Positions 61,939 through 64,000 of a DNA stretch of 64,000 nt are shown one piece after another. Below the pieces are notes generated by a model. The model saw nothing but the letters and a program-made list of their open reading frames with translations. It searched no databases and had not been told where the DNA came from. This DNA comes from Branchiostoma floridae (taxonomy: Eukaryota > Chordata > Leptocardii > Amphioxiformes > Branchiostomatidae), in NCBI RefSeq assembly GCF_000003815.2, contig NC_049991.1, positions 15,580,202-15,644,201 on the forward strand. Reading direction: 5' to 3'. The stretch's first letter is position 1; every line of letters starts with the position of its first letter. Position numbers and translations under genes: made by a program.

Positions 61939-64000
61939 TGATGTCAGTCAGCCTGGTCCCTCCAGGAGTCCTCATTAACTATCAGTAATTAATTGATTGA
62001 TTAATTTATACAGTACTAATTAACTCACGTAAAATTAGACTGCTGCGCTAATCTGTGGTAGGAAAATGTACGGTTGAATTTGCTGATTGTCTGCTGGAAA
62101 GGTTTTGTTTTTAAGCAATGCAAGATTTTGAATGGCTTGCATTTTTGTTGTGGAAAGCTTGCTCTTAAACTATGAGGTCTTAATATGGAGTTAAAACTTT
62201 GTCCCAATTTGTTACTGTCTTTGTGTGGTGCTTCTCAGGATTCAGCAATTGGATGAACTCGGAAGAGGACTGCAGAAAGAGAGTCGTAAAGTTCATGCAT
62301 TTACTGATTGCGTTGGGACAAAGTTTTAGCTATGCACTGTGTTACCCATTAACACAGATAAACTCTCATGCTACTACAAGGGTTTTCAGTGTTTAAGCAT
62401 AGTCTGCAGCAGTTTCTAAGATGTTGCAGAAGTTGCTTCGCGACTCAAAACAGAGATTTCTGGGTTTACAAAAGTGTGGAATAATGAAAGTATGCATTGC
62501 AAGTGTGAATGCAAACAAAATTCTGCACTGTAGGTTACATGAAGGGCCATGGCTGGAGTTGATTTAGATCATCAAATAGTAAATTTGAACAATGTAACGA
62601 TGCAACAATTACCTACAAGTCCTGTTGAGAGAACTCAACATAGATGCTTGATGCTCTTGTCAACTTAGATCTACTGATACAGAAAATTCAAAGTACTGAT
62701 CTTAGAATAATGCGAATTAGTTGATGATAGGTCGTGATGCATGATTGGTAGGATAAAAAAATCACAAAATCCTTTAGTAAGCCATAGATTTTGGACTTTC
62801 ACTAAGCCAACAAAAGTAAGAAAGCCTAACTTAAATCAGTAGGCTGTTAGAGATCAGAACTTTGATGCAAGCCAAACCTGAAGACAAAAGGATACTAAAC
62901 ATAAAAGATAGAATAGTCTGTTAAGTGTATGGTACATTTGGTGGGAAAGCTGTTGTTTCTGGCCCTCTGTCTTGGTTGATAAATGGCTTGAAGTGGGCTT
63001 AAGATCAACTGTACCAAATGGTCCATCCACTTGCAAGAAACATCCTCAAACACAGGAGCTGCAAACAGTGTATCAAGCAAAGCAGTGATGCACGAAATAT
63101 TGCTATCATATTTGAGGTTCTATATAGCAAAAGGTGGAAGATTAAACTCCTATACCTTAACATTTCTCAAGATATGTTTTGTGTGGAAATGCAGTCCATT
63201 TATTAGATTCTATAGTCTGTATATCCCAGTTTTCTCAACTTGTGTGTGGTTTCAGAACCACGCAGCTTTTATTGACTCAACTTCTAACTAGCCCATACAC
63301 AGTATGAACTTAATATGGTTAGGTTGAGAAAAAAGTTGCTGTATGCATTTTCAAATATTAAGAAAATGCAATAGCACCCTAAAGCGCTGTTAAAGCAGGC
63401 ATGCTCCTTTTAAAGCTATTGCATTAGTTCTTGTTTCAAAACTTCACAGATTCAACCTAACCTCTTGGAAAACTGTGAAAATTGGTGTGAATGGTTTCAA
63501 CTGAACTCAGCTAGAGTCAAGCTATGATCAAGAACAACATGGGAAAACAGTTTTTAGCGCATGTTAAGACTAAACTTGGCGGACACACAGATAATATCTA
63601 TGCATTTAGCCATCCCATATTACATGTATAAGGTGGGTAAATAGTACATTTTTCGATGATATTTATATCTTGTATAGACAAGATGCACTATATGAAAAAA
63701 GGGGGAACTTAAGTTTCTTTTATACAATTATAAAGGTTTAAGAAGCCATAGAACTTCAATACACAGTTGTATTGGAAACTTACCAGACATATAGTGGTAG
63801 CCTGAAGTCCAGCCTTGTTCGCTTTGTTCCGCTCCCGAAGGTCGCTACTCGCCAGCGACCTTTGGGAGCGGAACAAGGCTGGACTCCAGGATAATATAGT
63901 GGTGCACCAGAATTTTATTACACTTCCTAAAGCCTGCATAACACTTAAAACAAAGTGAGGCTTACCCTCCTTGTACTAACCCTTATATTGAACACGAGTT
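61939..64000 (+). other. SEC14L 3'UTR and intergenic DNA, no further gene seen
   Basis: After the TGA at 61936-61938 the sequence is AT-rich, without a supportable exon on either strand. I see no clear canonical poly(A) signal in the first kilobase, so the 3' end is not placed. A 90-bp foldback lies at 63801-63890. Confidence 0.5.
63801..63890. repeat. 90-bp near-perfect foldback with flanking ATATAGTGG duplication
   Basis: CCTGAAGTCCAGCCTTGTTC and GAACAAGGCTGGACTCCAGG are outer arms. GTTCCGCTCCCGAAGGTCGC and GCGACCTTTGGGAGCGGAAC are inner arms, with a 7-nt loop and a 5-9 nt one-sided insertion. ATATAGTGG lies just outside both ends (63789-63797 and 63894-63902), suggesting a recent mobile foldback. 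Confidence 0.7.

Overview
This is an intron-rich animal nuclear window, about 38-40% GC with GC-rich exons, two assembly gaps, and many miniature transposons. The best match is a cephalochordate (amphioxus, Branchiostoma-like). The proteins look close to their human counterparts, yet a nucleoplasmin-FKBP fusion of the insect FKBP39/46 type is present, and I know of no vertebrate with that fusion. The species call is an inference from protein resemblance and repeat types; no search was run.

Layout. (1) 1-5.7 kb: the 5' end of RBBP6 on the minus strand; only the two exons of the DWNN domain are visible. (2) 5.7-7.4 kb: a head-to-head promoter region shared by RBBP6 and HELZ, with YY1-like and ZNF143-like motifs. 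(3) 7.4-32.0 kb: a complete HELZ gene on the plus strand, 25 coding exons that sum exactly to 1,924 codons plus stop, then about 4.2 kb of probable 3'UTR. (4) 32.6-36.1 kb: a CRE plus paired TCTCGCGAGA (BANP-type) promoter, followed by the 3' exons of an unrecognised plus-strand gene broken by a 434-base gap. (5) 36.6-45.1 kb: a nucleoplasmin-FKBP prolyl isomerase gene on the minus strand, 14 coding exons, its last visible exon cut by a 100-base gap. (6) 45.1-46.0 kb: a divergent promoter region. (7) 46.0-61.9 kb: a complete SEC14L1/SEC14L5-type gene on the plus strand (PRELI + CRAL-TRIO + GOLD), 14 coding exons summing exactly to 732 codons plus stop. (8) 61.9-64 kb: probable 3'UTR and intergenic DNA.

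The genes are not an operon. They are separate housekeeping-type genes for RNA turnover (HELZ), ubiquitin/RNA processing (RBBP6), chromatin/nucleolar chaperone and prolyl isomerase (NPL-FKBP), and lipid transfer/signalling (SEC14L), arranged partly as divergent pairs.

The most unusual material is non-coding. At four exon-intron junctions the splice site and adjoining exon sequence have been copied into the neighbouring intron. The extreme case is a 43-bp minisatellite of about 17 copies built from the exon end and donor of the FKBP gene. SEC14L intron 1 also holds a miniature LTR retrotransposon with a tRNA-Lys-type primer binding site and polypurine tract, whose LTRs carry a tRNA-like Pol III promoter. 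HELZ appears to carry an additional matrin/U1-type C2H2 finger between its TPR-like region and its CCCH finger.
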